Counted from the first letter of the stretch, positions 35,267-47,465 are shown. The stretch is 64,000 nucleotides of DNA from Mikania micrantha (GCA_009363875.1 CM018692.1:96053062-96117061), one strand, 5' to 3'. Notes: a model not told the origin generated them from the letters alone. Translations and numbers: made by a program.

Positions 35267-35765
35267 ATATTTTGATATTTAATAAATGGGGAAATTACAC
35301 GTGTCCCTTTTAAAAAGTAAATTACATACATTTACTTATTACCCTGTAAATTACATATATAATTTAACTTTTAACTTGTGTATTCCCAACATGGAAGTAC
35401 TGAAAAAACTCATATAAGCAAAAAATCTCAAATATCCGTGATCCTGAGACATTTAATTATCACTATAAATCAGAACCATAATTCCAACAGTAGTTATTAA
35501 TATTGACATAATAGAAGTAAGTGGATCGATCAAGTATTCGAATTCTAAAGAAAAATCATTATATATGTAACTAGGTTAAATCATGTGTGTTACACCGATT
35601 GAATGTATTAAATGTTATATACTTTATAATAAAAAAGTCGTGTTTATAAAACATGTGTATTGCATTATTTTAATCAACATTTGTATTACACAAATTGAAT
35701 AAAATAAAATATAATTGGTAACACTTACACTTGATAAGATGTATAATTTTTTGTTAAGTTAATTT

Positions 35766-35810
<45 letters not shown>

Positions 35811-37065
35811 ATGTGTAGTAACATTTCTATGCAATTGATATATATTAAATTTATTAAAATATAAACTGTCTTTTAAATATATATTTTTTCATAGTTAAAT
35901 TAAATTGAATTACAATTAATATTAAAACAAATTAAAATTTTAGAAATAAAATTTAGATTTTTTAAGAAAATTAATTAATATGATAACTGGTCAAATTTAT
36001 TAATTATTACTATTAATAAAGGAGTATTAATAATTGAATTAATAATCTAAATTTAAGGCAGAAAAATATAGTAAAACATGTTTCATTGCATGACAAGTGG
36101 GAAATAAGAACATTTTTTTATTATATGAGATAGATTAGAGTTGTAAATAGGCTGATATTTGAAATTATATTTTTAGTTAAAACTTTAGAACACAAAGATC
36201 TAACATATGAGTTGTTAATTTACAATATTAAGAAATAAAGGTTAAAAGAAAAAATAACCGGGGTATGACCGACATAACATCTACTATTGGATTCAAAAAA
36301 GCATAGGGTTCGGGCAATTTGGCGAATAAAAGACTACTCAGATAAAAGACAGAATTACTACAGAACAAACTAAAGGTATTAAGCTTAACAAACACTTTTT
36401 TTATCGAGATCTTAAAACCTAAAAATAAATCAATTTTATTATTATTTGGTTCTTATCAAAGCTGTTTGATATTTTGTAGATTTTATTTTGAAAGTTCAAA
36501 CTAAAGTTTTTTTTTTCTTTTCTTTTTCAGAGTTTCTCCTTACACAAGCCCAATGCTCGAAAGTCCACTACATATCCATGCTCAAGCCCATTTTTTGTAA
36601 ATCTTATTATCCATGTTAAATGCTTCAAGCATCAAGCCCAAGTGTTCCCTTTCAATCAATTTGGATTTTGGACTAATAACTTGCTCATTCAAACGGTTTT
36701 GGGTTCTAGTCAATAATTGGTTATGGTTCTGTTTTTGAGCAGTTCTGACTGGTTTTTGGCAAGGTAAAGATAGTACCGGCTCATGTTTTTCAGTCTCGAT
36801 TTCTCTAAGAACCTCAAACCACTAATATCCACTGGTTCGGGTTCTAGTTTGGGTTTTTTTGCCCCCTTCAATGGAAAATGATGTTTGTTTGTGTTACTTT
36901 TTTGTTTCATAGAGGTCTGGATTAGTTAAGCATAGTCTAACGAGTTCCTGCTTGACTTATTTAATCAAAAAAATAAATATAAAGAACCTTGAGTCGGCAC
37001 ATTTCAAAACTTCATCTTAAAACACAAGCCATGTTTGTAAGTAATGCTACAAGCTCACGGCTCCG
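35267..37065. other. AT-rich intergenic DNA with (TA)n
   Basis: The stretch is strongly AT-rich, with about 20 TA units at 35768-35808. A minus-strand ORF of 66 codons (36710-36910) has no recognisable motif, and I do not call it. No transposon ends were found. Confidence 0.5.
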
Positions 37066-38017
37066 TAGGGGCGTGAATTTTCAACACGACCCGAGGACAC
37101 GATACGAATCTAGCACAAATTTTTTGGGAAAGAGTTTTAGCTAAACATGTTCGTGTCCATTTCTGTTCGAACTTGCCAACCCGATTATATAAATGGGTCA
37201 GGTTCGGGTCAACCCATCAGGTTGAGGTCGATTTGTTTATTTAGAAAAAAAGATATATTATGTTATCATGTATTCAATATTGAACGTCTGATTTGCGATG
37301 CATGCATATAATGTATGTATTTGTTGGCTCCTAAAGGGCAAAAGTGAAATTGCACTAATTTTAATGTTATTTTACTTATTTTGTGAAAATAATCGTTAAA
37401 AGCGTTGACATGATTAACCTTAAACAATGACTTTGAGCCGGGGACTCTTTCGTAACAGGCTCTCTGTCCCAACTGGGATAGGGATAAGGTTTGTCTCTAT
37501 CCTTCCCATCAGACCTTACTCTAAGTGAGATTTTTACTGAATTTGTTTGTTTTTGTTGTATGGTATTCAATATTGAATTTTAATATATTTTTATTCTGAT
37601 TATAGGATTATTAACAAAAAAAAAATGAATGACATCATTCAATATGTTATTTTTTAATACGATAAATATGTTGAATATGAAATGAATTATGAACAAATTT
37701 GAAAAATAACGTATATTGATTGAAGAATGTTTTTATTTTATTTTGAAAACTGATGTATTTTACACAATCTAATGTATTTTGGTTACTCCATTTGTTATTA
37801 ATATTTTGATAATGATTTATGATTTTTAGAGTAAAATATTAAAAGTAAATATATATTTCAGGTCAAACGAGTGAGGTTTGGGTCAACCCATAAAAATTCG
37901 AATCAAGTTCAGGTTGGTTGGTCTGACCTGATTGTCGGGTTCAGGTTGATGTAAATTTTTTGGGTTCGGGTTAGGTTGAACCCACAACCTGCCAACCCGA
38001 CCTATTCAATATCCCTA
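37066..38017. mobile_element. Possible hAT-like non-autonomous element
   Basis: The ends TAGGGGCGTG at 37066 and ATATCCCTA at 38017 could be short inverted repeats. Both subterminal regions are rich in GGGTC/CAACCCG words (37190-37225 and 37870-38005), as in many plant hAT relics. GCTCAC occurs a few bases outside each end, but an exact 8-bp duplication is not present at the termini. Treat it as tentative. The minus-strand ORFs at 37266-37570 look like chance. Confidence 0.35.
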
Positions 38018-38497
38018 CTGCTCACACAGGTGTGACGACGCTACTTTTTTATTTTATACATATACGCTATGTTATATACACTTGTATTATATATTAATAT
38101 ATATATATATATTTTATATATATATATATATTAAAGAGCAACTAAATGAATAGTATAAATAATAATATTATATTGAAATAGTGTGTGTATATTATTAAAT
38201 ATTATGAACAATGAATATATACAATGAAAAAACGTGGTGATGTTCGGATAAGGCTACATTGATATTTGTTTTCATTGAAAATCGATGTTTACTTATAAAT
38301 TTAGGTTTTTTTTAATTCAACCAATTGGTTGCCGGTGAGAAGTATTTTGTGAGTATTTTTTCTATTATTTTCGTAACATATTTGTATTGATTTTGCATTG
38401 TTTTATGTTTTAACGGAAAATTTGTATAAAGTTCGTGATGAGAGATTTGATTTTTGTATGTAACTTATACTTCTGCAAATGATATATGATACCATTA

Positions 38498-38537
38498 GTG
38501 TATAACCCGCCGCAACGCGCGGTGGGGAAAATCCTAG
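38498..38537 (+). mobile_element. Helitron 3' terminus
   Basis: A hairpin CCCGCCGC-AACGC-GCGGTGGG (38506-38526, one G-T pair) is followed seven bases later by CTAG (38534-38537) and then T. That is the classic plant Helitron 3' end: hairpin, CTRR, insertion before T. The 5' TC end is not certain; the AT-rich 38030-38140 region is the likely place, implying an element of roughly 0.45 kb with no protein. Confidence 0.7.
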
Positions 38538-39927
38538 TTGATTATTAAATTGAATACATTGAGCATTGATGAAATCTAAAATGACATTTTTCTATAATAT
38601 GTGAGTCAAATAAGAATTAGTAATAAAATAAAATTTTCTAAAATAATGAGTAGATGATTAAAATAGTAAGTTGATCTCATAGTTGTTAAAGGTCCTAAAA
38701 TGCACAAATGCACTCAAACATGAGCACAACTCAATTTTTACTCAATTTATTTTTATTAACCTTTTAACTTCTCCATCCTCCTACACTCAAGAAACCAACA
38801 ATTTTAACAACTTTAACTCTGACGACAACTCTGAACTCGTCATACTAACAGTAATCTTGTCAAAAGTTCATCGAAGTTGCAACGACAACCATGCTACGAA
38901 ATGGATAAGTGGTGTCTGAAAGAGGAGAAGATACCAGGGTTGTGTGCTGCTGCAATATAAATTTACAAATAGTAGCGATGAATGGAAACACTAAAGAGTA
39001 AAATATTTTAAAAAGTTAAGGGTAAAAATCTCAATATGCTTAGTGAGGATAGATGTTTAGGGTGTATAATACGAAGGTGAAGAGGATTCAGAAATGCTAT
39101 AAGTGACACAATTATCTAACATTTTAATTTGAATAAATAAGAATCATTTTGGGCTTTTGCCATATTCTTCTTATCTCTCTTATTTAATTATTTAATTCTA
39201 TTATTTAGTTAGAGATTATAGATTAAGGAGGATGGATTATAATATGTATAATAATTTATATATTATTAATTAAATATATTTAAAATAAAATATTAATTAC
39301 GAAGCTTTTAAATGAACTTATATTTTTATTTAACACATTTTATTTAATTTTTTTAAATATCATCACATTCAAATTATAATTCTTAAAATATTTAAAAATA
39401 AAAAAATAAAGATACAAATTGTCTTTTATGAGTGATTTTAATTTTTTTAAAACTTTTAATGTGATTGGATTATTTGAATGATGAATATACACTATATTGA
39501 AATAATAAAAATATTAAAATGTGCCTAATTTAAAAAAAATCCAAGTTACATGTATTTAAATAAATTTGAAGTCAAGTTAATTTAAATGTTTAAAAGAACA
39601 TTTAAAGGAATAAGTATACTTTAATTAAATTAATATTTATTAAATACGTTACATAAAAATGTTAACGCAGAGTTAAAAAATTAAAAATTATAACATAATT
39701 TATAATTGTTACATCAATTTTTGTAAATATAATTTGACAACTTTATTTACCAAAAAATTATATTATATTTTATTCAACATATGTAAAAGATGGTTTAGTT
39801 AAACTATGCAACGTGTACTTATACACATAGAATTATACATATTTTTTTGGACACAATTTCCTTGCTTCTTACGTAAACAACATGCAAATTCATTCACAAA
39901 TAGTTCTAATTATTGTTTTTGTAAATT
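38538..39927. other. AT-rich intergenic DNA
   Basis: I see no gene or element. The 78-codon plus-strand ORF at 38683-38919 is Ser/Asn-rich without known motifs and is probably chance. Confidence 0.5.
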
Positions 39928-40440
39928 TGTAGGATCATAAACTTTGCTTGGAAGAAAATCAAGCCTTAAACGAAATTCCAGCAATTTTTGAGAAAATCCC
40001 CAAATGAGCACTACCGTGCCGATCCTTGCACTAGCAGTGTGACCAGCATTCCTGAGCCAGCACACGCAGTGCCAAACATGACCGTGCGACCAAGGAGTGC
40101 CGAATAACCAAAGACAATGCCGGGCCCAAGCAAGGCAGTAGTGATATATGTACGATAGTGCAAGAACCATGCATGGTCATGCTAGCAGTCAGTGTCGCAT
40201 CATGACCAGCAAATACCAGGCCAAATAAAGGCAGTGTCACCTATTCTGACACTCGCACGATATTGCGAGTTTTTGGCACGACCGTGCCTAACACCTCGAG
40301 TCTATTTTCAAGATTTAGTTGAAAATGGTAACACCGAAAACAACTACAAAAGGATTCTAAGTACTGTAGCACCACGCATGATCGTGCGCCTTAGGCTCAC
40401 GACCGTGCCAAGTCCCAGACTTCTATAAAACTTGCACTCT
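39928..40440 (+). mobile_element. Partial plus-sense LTR with GCACG/CGTGC palindromes and TATA
   Basis: It begins TGTAGGATC at about 39928 and is cut at 40441 by another LTR. Between 40010 and 40415 there are about ten GCACG or CGTGC words. One is the perfect inverted repeat GGCACG-AC-CGTGCC at 40275-40288. A TATA box TATAAAA follows at 40424-40430, and the next LTR is inserted about ten bases further on. The element type is unknown. Confidence 0.55.
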
Positions 40441-41098
40441 TGTAGGACCTGTTTGGAGCTCGGAGACAATCCGGTTCCAATGGATTTCTACTCGACAGCC
40501 TCTAGAATAGTGCGGAATCCTATTCCAGGGTTTTCCAATAGAAACCAACAGCAACCGTGGTAATCCGAAGGTGTAGGAAGGACGTTTGATCGAGAATCGA
40601 ACACCACGGGTTGAGGATCGAACTTGGACGTGTAATGGCCGCTCTAATCTCCTAGGGTTTTGACTCTGGGTTCTCAGGGAAGAAGGAGGGCTCAAAAAGT
40701 TAGGTTTGAAACAGATTTGGTTGGTATTTATAGACTATTGCCATTCGGCCGAAAGAGAGGCCGAAGCAACTCATTCGGCGAATAAGAAGCCGAAGCAACT
40801 CATTTGGCGAATGATAGAGTCGAATGGACAAGTCATTCGAATGAGTCATTCAGCGAATGACTCATTCGTTTGCCTATGTCATTCTCTAGTTCGTTCATTC
40901 GGCGAATGGCTTCATACTTAGAGCCATTCGCCCGAATATGTCTGAAAAACATATAACTTCAACTTTAAACATAATCAAACACTTATAATCAATAATAAAC
41001 ATTAAGAACAATATAGAAAGACAACTTCCATTAATATAATAAACTTTATACATTAAGAACAATACAAAATAGAACTAGGGACATTTAATGCATCTACA
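40441..41098 (-). mobile_element. 3' LTR of a minus-strand Copia-like element (658 bp)
   Basis: In minus sense it starts TGTAGATGCATTAAATG (41098), directly after a polypurine tract, and ends GGTCCTACA (40441). It is homologous to the solo LTR at 16995-17573. A minus-strand TATA box TATAAATA lies at 40725-40732, preceded in LTR sense by a cluster of CATTCGGCGAATG-type words (40740-40930). The left target flank would be ACTCT; the right one is out of reach. Confidence 0.85.
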
Positions 41099-41112
41099 AA
41101 CTCCCCCTTGGA
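41099..41112 (-). other. Polypurine tract of the Copia-like element
   Basis: The minus strand reads TCCAAGGGGGAGTT immediately upstream of the LTR start. It proves that 40441-41098 is a 3' LTR of a minus-strand element and that the ORF at 41586-42506 belongs to the same element. Confidence 0.85.
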
Positions 41113-41115
41113 CCT

Positions 41116-41587
41116 AGTTCTGTTGATGCATATTTTGGGTGTCCGCTGCTGTTCGAATAGATTAGATTTGTATTTGCTTATTTGTAATCACTTGTATGTA
41201 ATTGTGTGTTGTTACACTGGAAACTGAGTCGTTCGCAGGAGCATATGCGAATGGATTTCATGTAAAGGGGTTCATTCGGCCGAATGAGGGGCCGACTGTC
41301 TCCATTCGGGCGAATGGGCTACAGCCCCTATAAATACCAGTTTTCTAGATTTTAGGGTTTAAGGTTTTGATGTGTTCTTGGGTTTGAGAACGAGAGGGGG
41401 AGAGATCATGCTCGATCTCTCCCCTGCAACACTATGTTCTTTTATGATGTGGATTCAATCATGTAATCATTCGATTCTATCAATATATCATTTGATTTTG
41501 TTCATCATCTTTATCTTCGTCGTGTGTGCAAACCCTAACCTTCTGTCCAAAGTGAAATCACCGGTCCTTTCACGTCTTTACAAGTTC
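41116..41587 (+). mobile_element. Copia-type solo LTR (41121-41582) with TSD AGTTC
   Basis: The 462-bp LTR runs from TGTTGATGC at 41121 to CGTCTTTACA at 41582, with perfect AGTTC duplications at 41116-41120 and 41583-41587. It contains a perfect 16-bp palindrome TCATTCGGCCGAATGA (41273-41288) and an inverted repeat CCATTCG-GG-CGAATGG (41303-41318). A TATA box TATAAATA lies 12 bases further on (41330-41337). It separates the neighbouring ORF from its polypurine tract. Confidence 0.9.
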
Positions 41588-42506
41588 ATCTTTTGGAAGT
41601 GTCTTCCTTGAAATATTTGTTGGTGATAGCTTTCAAGTCTGATCTTGCATGAAACCCCATAACCATACAGATCCTGATTACCCTCATGAATTGCAATGCT
41701 TGTTCCATATCATGAACATCAAAGAAAATATGATGAAAATAAAGAATCTTGATATCGCTGCGTGACAAGTTTGTCAACCACATCGGATCAAAAATACGTT
41801 CAGTCTCCCATTTCTTCTCTTTGCACATAACATTCACGGTTTCTCCAGTACGCCCGTCGTAGTACCACCATCGGAAGCCCTCGATAAAGTCTTGACGCAT
41901 CTTCCTTAACGGAATCTTCTTCATGACTTTAGGAGGAAGCCACTTCAGGATAACCTTATGCTTCCGGGTATCTCCATCTATTTCTAGCAAGTAATATCAT
42001 TCAGGTTGCAGAGGCCTGAAGTTCACCCAACTCTTTCTGTACTCGTACTGGATTTGTCTGGAGAACCAAGCTGACATCCCTGAGCCATCTCTGTATAACA
42101 TCTTCAAGCACGCAATCTGATTGACTTCAAATCCTGGCAGCGTCTTGAAGTCATGTGGATGTTTGAAGTAATCAACTCCCCTTTCTCTCTTTACTGCATA
42201 GCATCCTAAGTCATGAAAGTATGCCCAGCTCAGAATCTGACCTCTAGCTTTATAGCCTTTGGTCCTGTAGACTTTTGTGTGTGTAGCTGGCATCTTTACA
42301 TTGCTTTCCATCTTTAGGATTTCCCAGTACGCTTTCTGTTCTTCTTTTCTCTGTTTGATGTCATCAGCTGTTGTTTTACTACTCACAACTTTTTCTTCTA
42401 AGTATCGGCTCAGCATTTCATTAGTAGCCTGATCAAACAAGTCAGTAAAAGTTGGTAGCTCGTCTTCAGCCGATGTGTAATCAAGTACAAACTCTATGCA
42501 TTTCGG
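41586..42506 (-). pseudogene. Unrecognised ORF at the 3' end of the Copia-like element
   Basis: A single minus-strand frame of 306 codons is interrupted only by one TGA (about 41991-41993, between LQPE and YYLLEID). It is cut at its 5' end by an LTR at 42507; the frame stays open to that junction. Visible text includes ADDIKQRKEEQKAYWEILKM, GQILSWAYFHDLGCYAVKRE, MSAWFSRQIQYEYRKSW, WLPPKVMKKIPLRKM and EGFRWWYYDG. I see no RT, RNase H, integrase, protease or zinc-knuckle motif and no membrane segment. It ends within 20 bases of the polypurine tract once the solo LTR is removed, where some retroelements carry env-like or other extra genes. I do not know its function. Confidence 0.7.
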
Positions 42507-45268
42507 TGTATTTCATATTCATAGCATATATCATTATCATTTCATGTAACAAACAGTGCTTCAGAGAAACTAAACTCAGAAAACATGGTTCATAAGTCAG
42601 ATAATTATCTGGCAACACAGAACCATCCTGTGATTACTTGTTAGGATTTTTATTATGTATAAACGTATGTGAGGCTTTACAGAATAAAACAACATGGATA
42701 TCGTTACTTGAATGCTAAATTGACGGATTATTCGTATAGATGACGATCTGTACGAATAAATCTGAAGGTTTAATGTTCTGAATGATATCCGATAATTAGA
42801 AAACAATATTGAAAAGTATAGTTATCTTCGTGTTCGTACGGGTGACGATCCGAACGAATACGCGCGACGACTGTACGATTCGATTGTTAAACAGTAAATT
42901 TAATAATTTTGCGAATTTAAAATAAACGAAAGATAATAGTTAATTTATTAGGAATTTCAACCTAAAATAAGTTCTTAAACATTAGATTTAAGTCGGGTCG
43001 TTTCGTTATGAGAAACTACGGAGAAACAACGTGTTACGCGAAACCGAGCGGAACCGAACGAACCCGGGTATGTGAAGCTTTTAATATGGCATTAAATTCC
43101 ATAACCACCCCCACCAAACCCACCTTACACTCCCATTATCGTTTCTTCCACCCTATCTCTTTAGAAATATATCCTCTTCCTTCTCTCTACAATTTCTTGC
43201 TCAATTCTTCTCGGATTCAAGTGTTCTAGGTGTCAAAACGCTCACCTCTTCACGTAGATCAAGGAAGTACAAGAATTTCAAGCATTTACCCGTCGATTTT
43301 GAGGTAAATCTTCATTTTATTTTCGGTTTTAATGTGTAGCTCGAACCCTTGTAGTTATGGTTGTTTTAATCGATGTAAACACTCCAAAAACATTTAGATA
43401 AACTGATGTAATCGACTAGAAAGCTTTAGGGAATAACCTGTAACAAGATTGGATCGAGGATGAAAAGGATGGTGCATGTTCGTGGATAGCTGCGATCGGC
43501 CGAACCTTTTTGGATCTAGCCGAACCTGCGTGAGCTGTAGGGTTCCACTTGGCCGAACCCTTTGGGACGAACCCCATGACCACCGAACCTTCATTTTGGA
43601 CGAACCCCTCATGTGCAGCCGAACCCATACACCCACGAACCTCCGACCAACGAACCAAGGATAGTCGAACCTGGACACCATCTGGCTGAACCCTTCCCTT
43701 CGAGCGAACCCCCTGTTGGACGAACCAGGAGCCAGTCGAACCTATATAATGCAGCGAACCTTGAGGTGGAACAACCCTAACTCAGCCGAACCCTCCTCTT
43801 TGACAGAACCATACGTGGGACGAACCTGGGTGCTGTGTACGGGCTGTTGACCTAACCGAACCTATCATCTATGGATTCGCTGATTTCCCTGTACATTAGA
43901 GTTAGTAATTAACTAAAAAGAAATGTTGGTTCTATGCTTGTCGAGTGCATGGGGACTCATGTATGTGTGTGCATGCATGGGAAATGACCTAAGATATATG
44001 TGTGTGTGCATGTATAAAACGAAAACACTATTGCGAGTGCATGGGACACTAGGTCTTATAGTAAACAATCCATGATGGGTAAACTAAGGATCAAAACAAA
44101 AGTTTAAAGGTTAACACTTATACCTTCGGGAAATTTCCTAAGACATGCAACTAGCATAGATAATTTGATTGAATTATCTATGTTGGTTGATGCGAAGAAT
44201 GTGATTAATAGACATTGGACTATCAAAGACTTCAAAGGGGCTAATTTAGGCCCAGTGGGCTTAATTAAGCCCATCAAAAGTTAAAATGTCATTTTGAATA
44301 AAGTAATGGAATTTTAATAAAAAGAAAATGTTTTTGTGAACTTATTGAATTAAAATAAATGATTTTGACTTAATATTGATTTAAAATGAATTAAATTATA
44401 AACGTGTTAACGAAAGAACTTGTAATGATAAACCATGGGAGCTGGGTTAATAATGGGTATCTAAGTTAAATTAGTTAGACTAAATTTTAGAATCACATTA
44501 GAAACTTAGGACACTTAGTGGCACACTGAGACCAAACCCTAGATACGACAACTAATACGTATACTTATCGTATTTGAATTCTTTTAAAACAACTCAGGAA
44601 CTAAAGAAACCTAAGCTACAACAAAGAGCGCGCATTTTGTGATATACCATTTGCACAGAAACATAGGTGAGTTCATTGCCCCTTTTCTAAACATTTTGTT
44701 TTAAAACGCGGGGCTGAGAAGCATGCGTAAACTGTTTTATTTAAATTGTTTTACGTAAATGCTTTTACTTATTATAAATTGCTTATTATATATGTTTGTT
44801 TATACTCCTAGACTTCTGTCTAGGAAATTGCTATGCAGAAAGAACTTACAAGTTAATTAATTACTCTTATGAGTAATACCTTATTTCTAAAACTCTAAAC
44901 AAAACCTTAGTCCATCAAGCTCAAATTCAAGAATTTAAACTCAAAGTGGAATCAAATGAACTAAAGTTAAAGATCAAATGCAATGGAAACTAATCCAGTG
45001 TGGAGATTAATAAATCAAAGGATCCTACTCATAAATCTAAAATCATTGTGAAATCATGGAATTCTAAAGATCAAAATCAAGAGACTCAAGGAAATCAGAA
45101 CTGTGCGTGAATCAGTGAAATAATGAAATCATTAAAACCTATTAAATCATTAATGCTTGAGTCAAGGTGGATGTCATTTGTATAGAAATCAAGACCACGT
45201 GTAACACACATAAAGTCCCTGCATAAATAGCAGACTCTTGTAGTCAAGCTATATGGGCTATAACGTGA
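42507..45268 (+). mobile_element. Plus-sense Gypsy-type LTR, cut by the Tekay element
   Basis: It starts TGTATTTCATATTC at 42507, exactly where the ORF to the left is cut (flank TTCGG). Stretches at 42640-43080 align inverted with the solo LTR at 28740-29140 (GTAAACGTATGTGAG and GATGACGATC-type text). The stretch at 44668-44730 recurs at 24780-24840. It holds a long run of CCGAACC words at 43490-43870. At 45269 it is interrupted by the Tekay element, so its 3' part lies beyond the window. Confidence 0.7.
43490..43870. repeat. CGAACC direct-repeat cluster in LTR
   Basis: About twenty CGAACC or CCGAACC words occur at 20-30 bp spacing. They are direct rather than inverted repeats. Overlapping ORFs on both strands (about 60-95 codons) result from the repeated word. 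Confidence 0.85.
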
Positions 45269-47396
45269 TGTAAGGCCCCGTTCTCAGGCGACCCCACAGA
45301 GGTTGGTTTTCATCATAACACATAGCTCTTAAACTAAAAACTTTCATAATCATGCAGCGGAAATGTAAACATAGGTTTGATAAACAGAAATCTATAAAGT
45401 GTCTGTATCAAAAACATATCGGATTGCCTAAGCCACCAGATCGTCTGACTTTATGCCTGAGCTCCATGCCTTCTCTTATCGTACCTTCAACCTGACATAC
45501 ATGTTAAACCAAGTCAGCTTACGCTGGTGAGTTCTAGTTTTCATAAAACAACATTAAACATAGTTAACATAACATCATTCCGTACACATGATCCATAACC
45601 TTAGCACATAACATCGTGAACATCATCATCATACGTTCCACTGTCACCATACGAACAGTGGGCTTATGCCGGCACAAGGCTCCATACCCAGTTATAGTCG
45701 TGGTTGACTATCATACCCAGTTATAGCCGTGGTTGACTATCATACCCAGTTATAGTCGTGGTTGACTGTCATACCCAGTTATAGTCGTGGTTGACTATCA
45801 TACCCAGTTATAGTCGTGGTTGACTGTCATACCCAGTTATAGTCGTGGTTGACTTTCATTCGTAAATTTTCCTATAACACGTATAGGAACATCATTCATT
45901 CATCATACATGACATACTAGCATCATATCACCATTCATCGTGTTCATCATAACATTATAACATTTCATGCTAGTTTCTTATCAACATAACATCATCACTT
46001 TGTCCTAATATCATAGGAATCATCATATTATGTCATGCCAGTATCATTTCATCATATCATCATAAGATCCTAGCAATGAATATATATATCATGTTATCAT
46101 CATATCATTTGATCATACCTTCTGGCAATCATGAACTTTTCATACTAGCATCTCATCATCATAGCATTCTGCCCTAACAGCAAGGCACATATCATGTCAT
46201 AACATCTCATGCTAGCATCTTTATCATCATGTCACATTATCCTATTAGCTTAGAAATTCATCATAGCATGTTATCTTATGACTATCATCATGTTTATGGG
46301 CATCATAGTTCAGTAACATTAATTAGTCATACATAGCATTTTCCCATATATATTCATCATGCATAACATAAATACATGCATACACACACATGGCATATCA
46401 TCATTCGTTCATCATCATATATCAGCACATAACATCATAACATAATGCAAGCATGTATGCCAGCCCAAAACATTAAGTGTAAAATAGGGCATCTAGAACT
46501 CACCTGATAGTAGACTCCTGTTTTCCTTAGCCGAACTCCTTAGCTAGGGCCTTAAGGACCTACATCATTTACATCGTCTCATTACATCACGTTCTTAGAC
46601 TTAGAATACATTCTAAGTCCTCATAGTCTCTTAACCAGTCCCCCCTGTTCGAGAACCATTCTGTTCCTGAAATACCCAAGTACTCGAAGGATTGAGTACT
46701 CGAATTATCCTTGTACTCGAAATGGCCTTGTATTCGAAATACTAGCCTACTCGAACTAGTATAATCGAAACTAGTGTACTAGAACTAATATACTCGAAAT
46801 CCACATACTCGAAATGAACATGATTTCGAGTATTCCCTTAGGCATATTTTCGAGTACTCATCTTTTCACCATAAACCATCTCCAAAATTCATCTAAGATC
46901 ATGGGGAGCTAGTTACAGGCCTCTTATGTGGTTACCTACACGTAGGAACCACCAAGTTTCGAACTTTATGCATAACGGTGTGACCTTTATGCCTAAATTT
47001 CATTTCACTTAAAAATCCTAACTTTTTCATTTAGAACACTTACTTGATGGTAGATGATCCTCTTGGTAGAATCCCGTGTGTTTCTTCCTTCGTTTGGTTG
47101 ATGAAAAACTCGATCTTGGTAGTTTCTCGAACTCTGCTTCGAGTACTCGAGAGAGAAGGTGCTTCAACCAAAGGTTCGCACATTTCCCAAGGCACTCCTA
47201 TATGTAGGCAGTGATTGGTACTCGAACAAATGTCTAAATTTCGAGAACTCAAGTACTCGAAATCTATTTCGAGTACGCCTCATTTCGTGAACTCGACTTA
47301 AGGTATTTTCTGTTTAAAATTTTCCGACAAGTGTATTATCTGCTACGCATTCGCGAATTCAAATAACTTGTATTTAGAAAATTTCGGGGTGTTACA
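45269..47396 (-). mobile_element. 3' LTR of outer Tekay element (2128 bp)
   Basis: The LTR runs from TGTAAGGCCCCG (45269) to GGGGTGTTACA (47396), with TIRs TGTAA/TTACA. It contains six units of a 28-bp minisatellite near 45683-45855 and CATCAT-rich text to 46450. TACTCGAA words cluster at 46670-46860 and 47150-47290. A minus-strand CATATAGG at about 47200 may be the TATA box, by comparison with the solo copy at 16747. Confidence 0.9.
45683..45855. repeat. 28-bp minisatellite, six units
   Basis: Units follow CCCAGTTATAGTCGTGGTTG plus about eight bases. The same array, also six units, is in the other LTR at 63595-63770. Confidence 0.92.
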
Positions 47397-47410
47397 AGTC
47401 TCCCCTCCTT
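47397..47410 (-). other. Polypurine tract of outer Tekay element
   Basis: AAGGAGGGGAGACT on the minus strand directly precedes the 3' LTR start. Confidence 0.85.
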
Positions 47411-47465
47411 ACAATAGGTTTCGTCCCAAAACCTGACTCGTCTACTACTCGAACAACTGAGGGTA

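Noticed and set aside
38683..38919. Small plus-strand ORF as a host gene
   Set aside because: No motif, ordinary chance length in AT-rich DNA, no supporting splice or promoter signal.
43394..43681. Overlapping ORFs on both strands near 43400-43680
   Set aside because: They arise from the CGAACC repeat cluster, which lacks stops in several frames.
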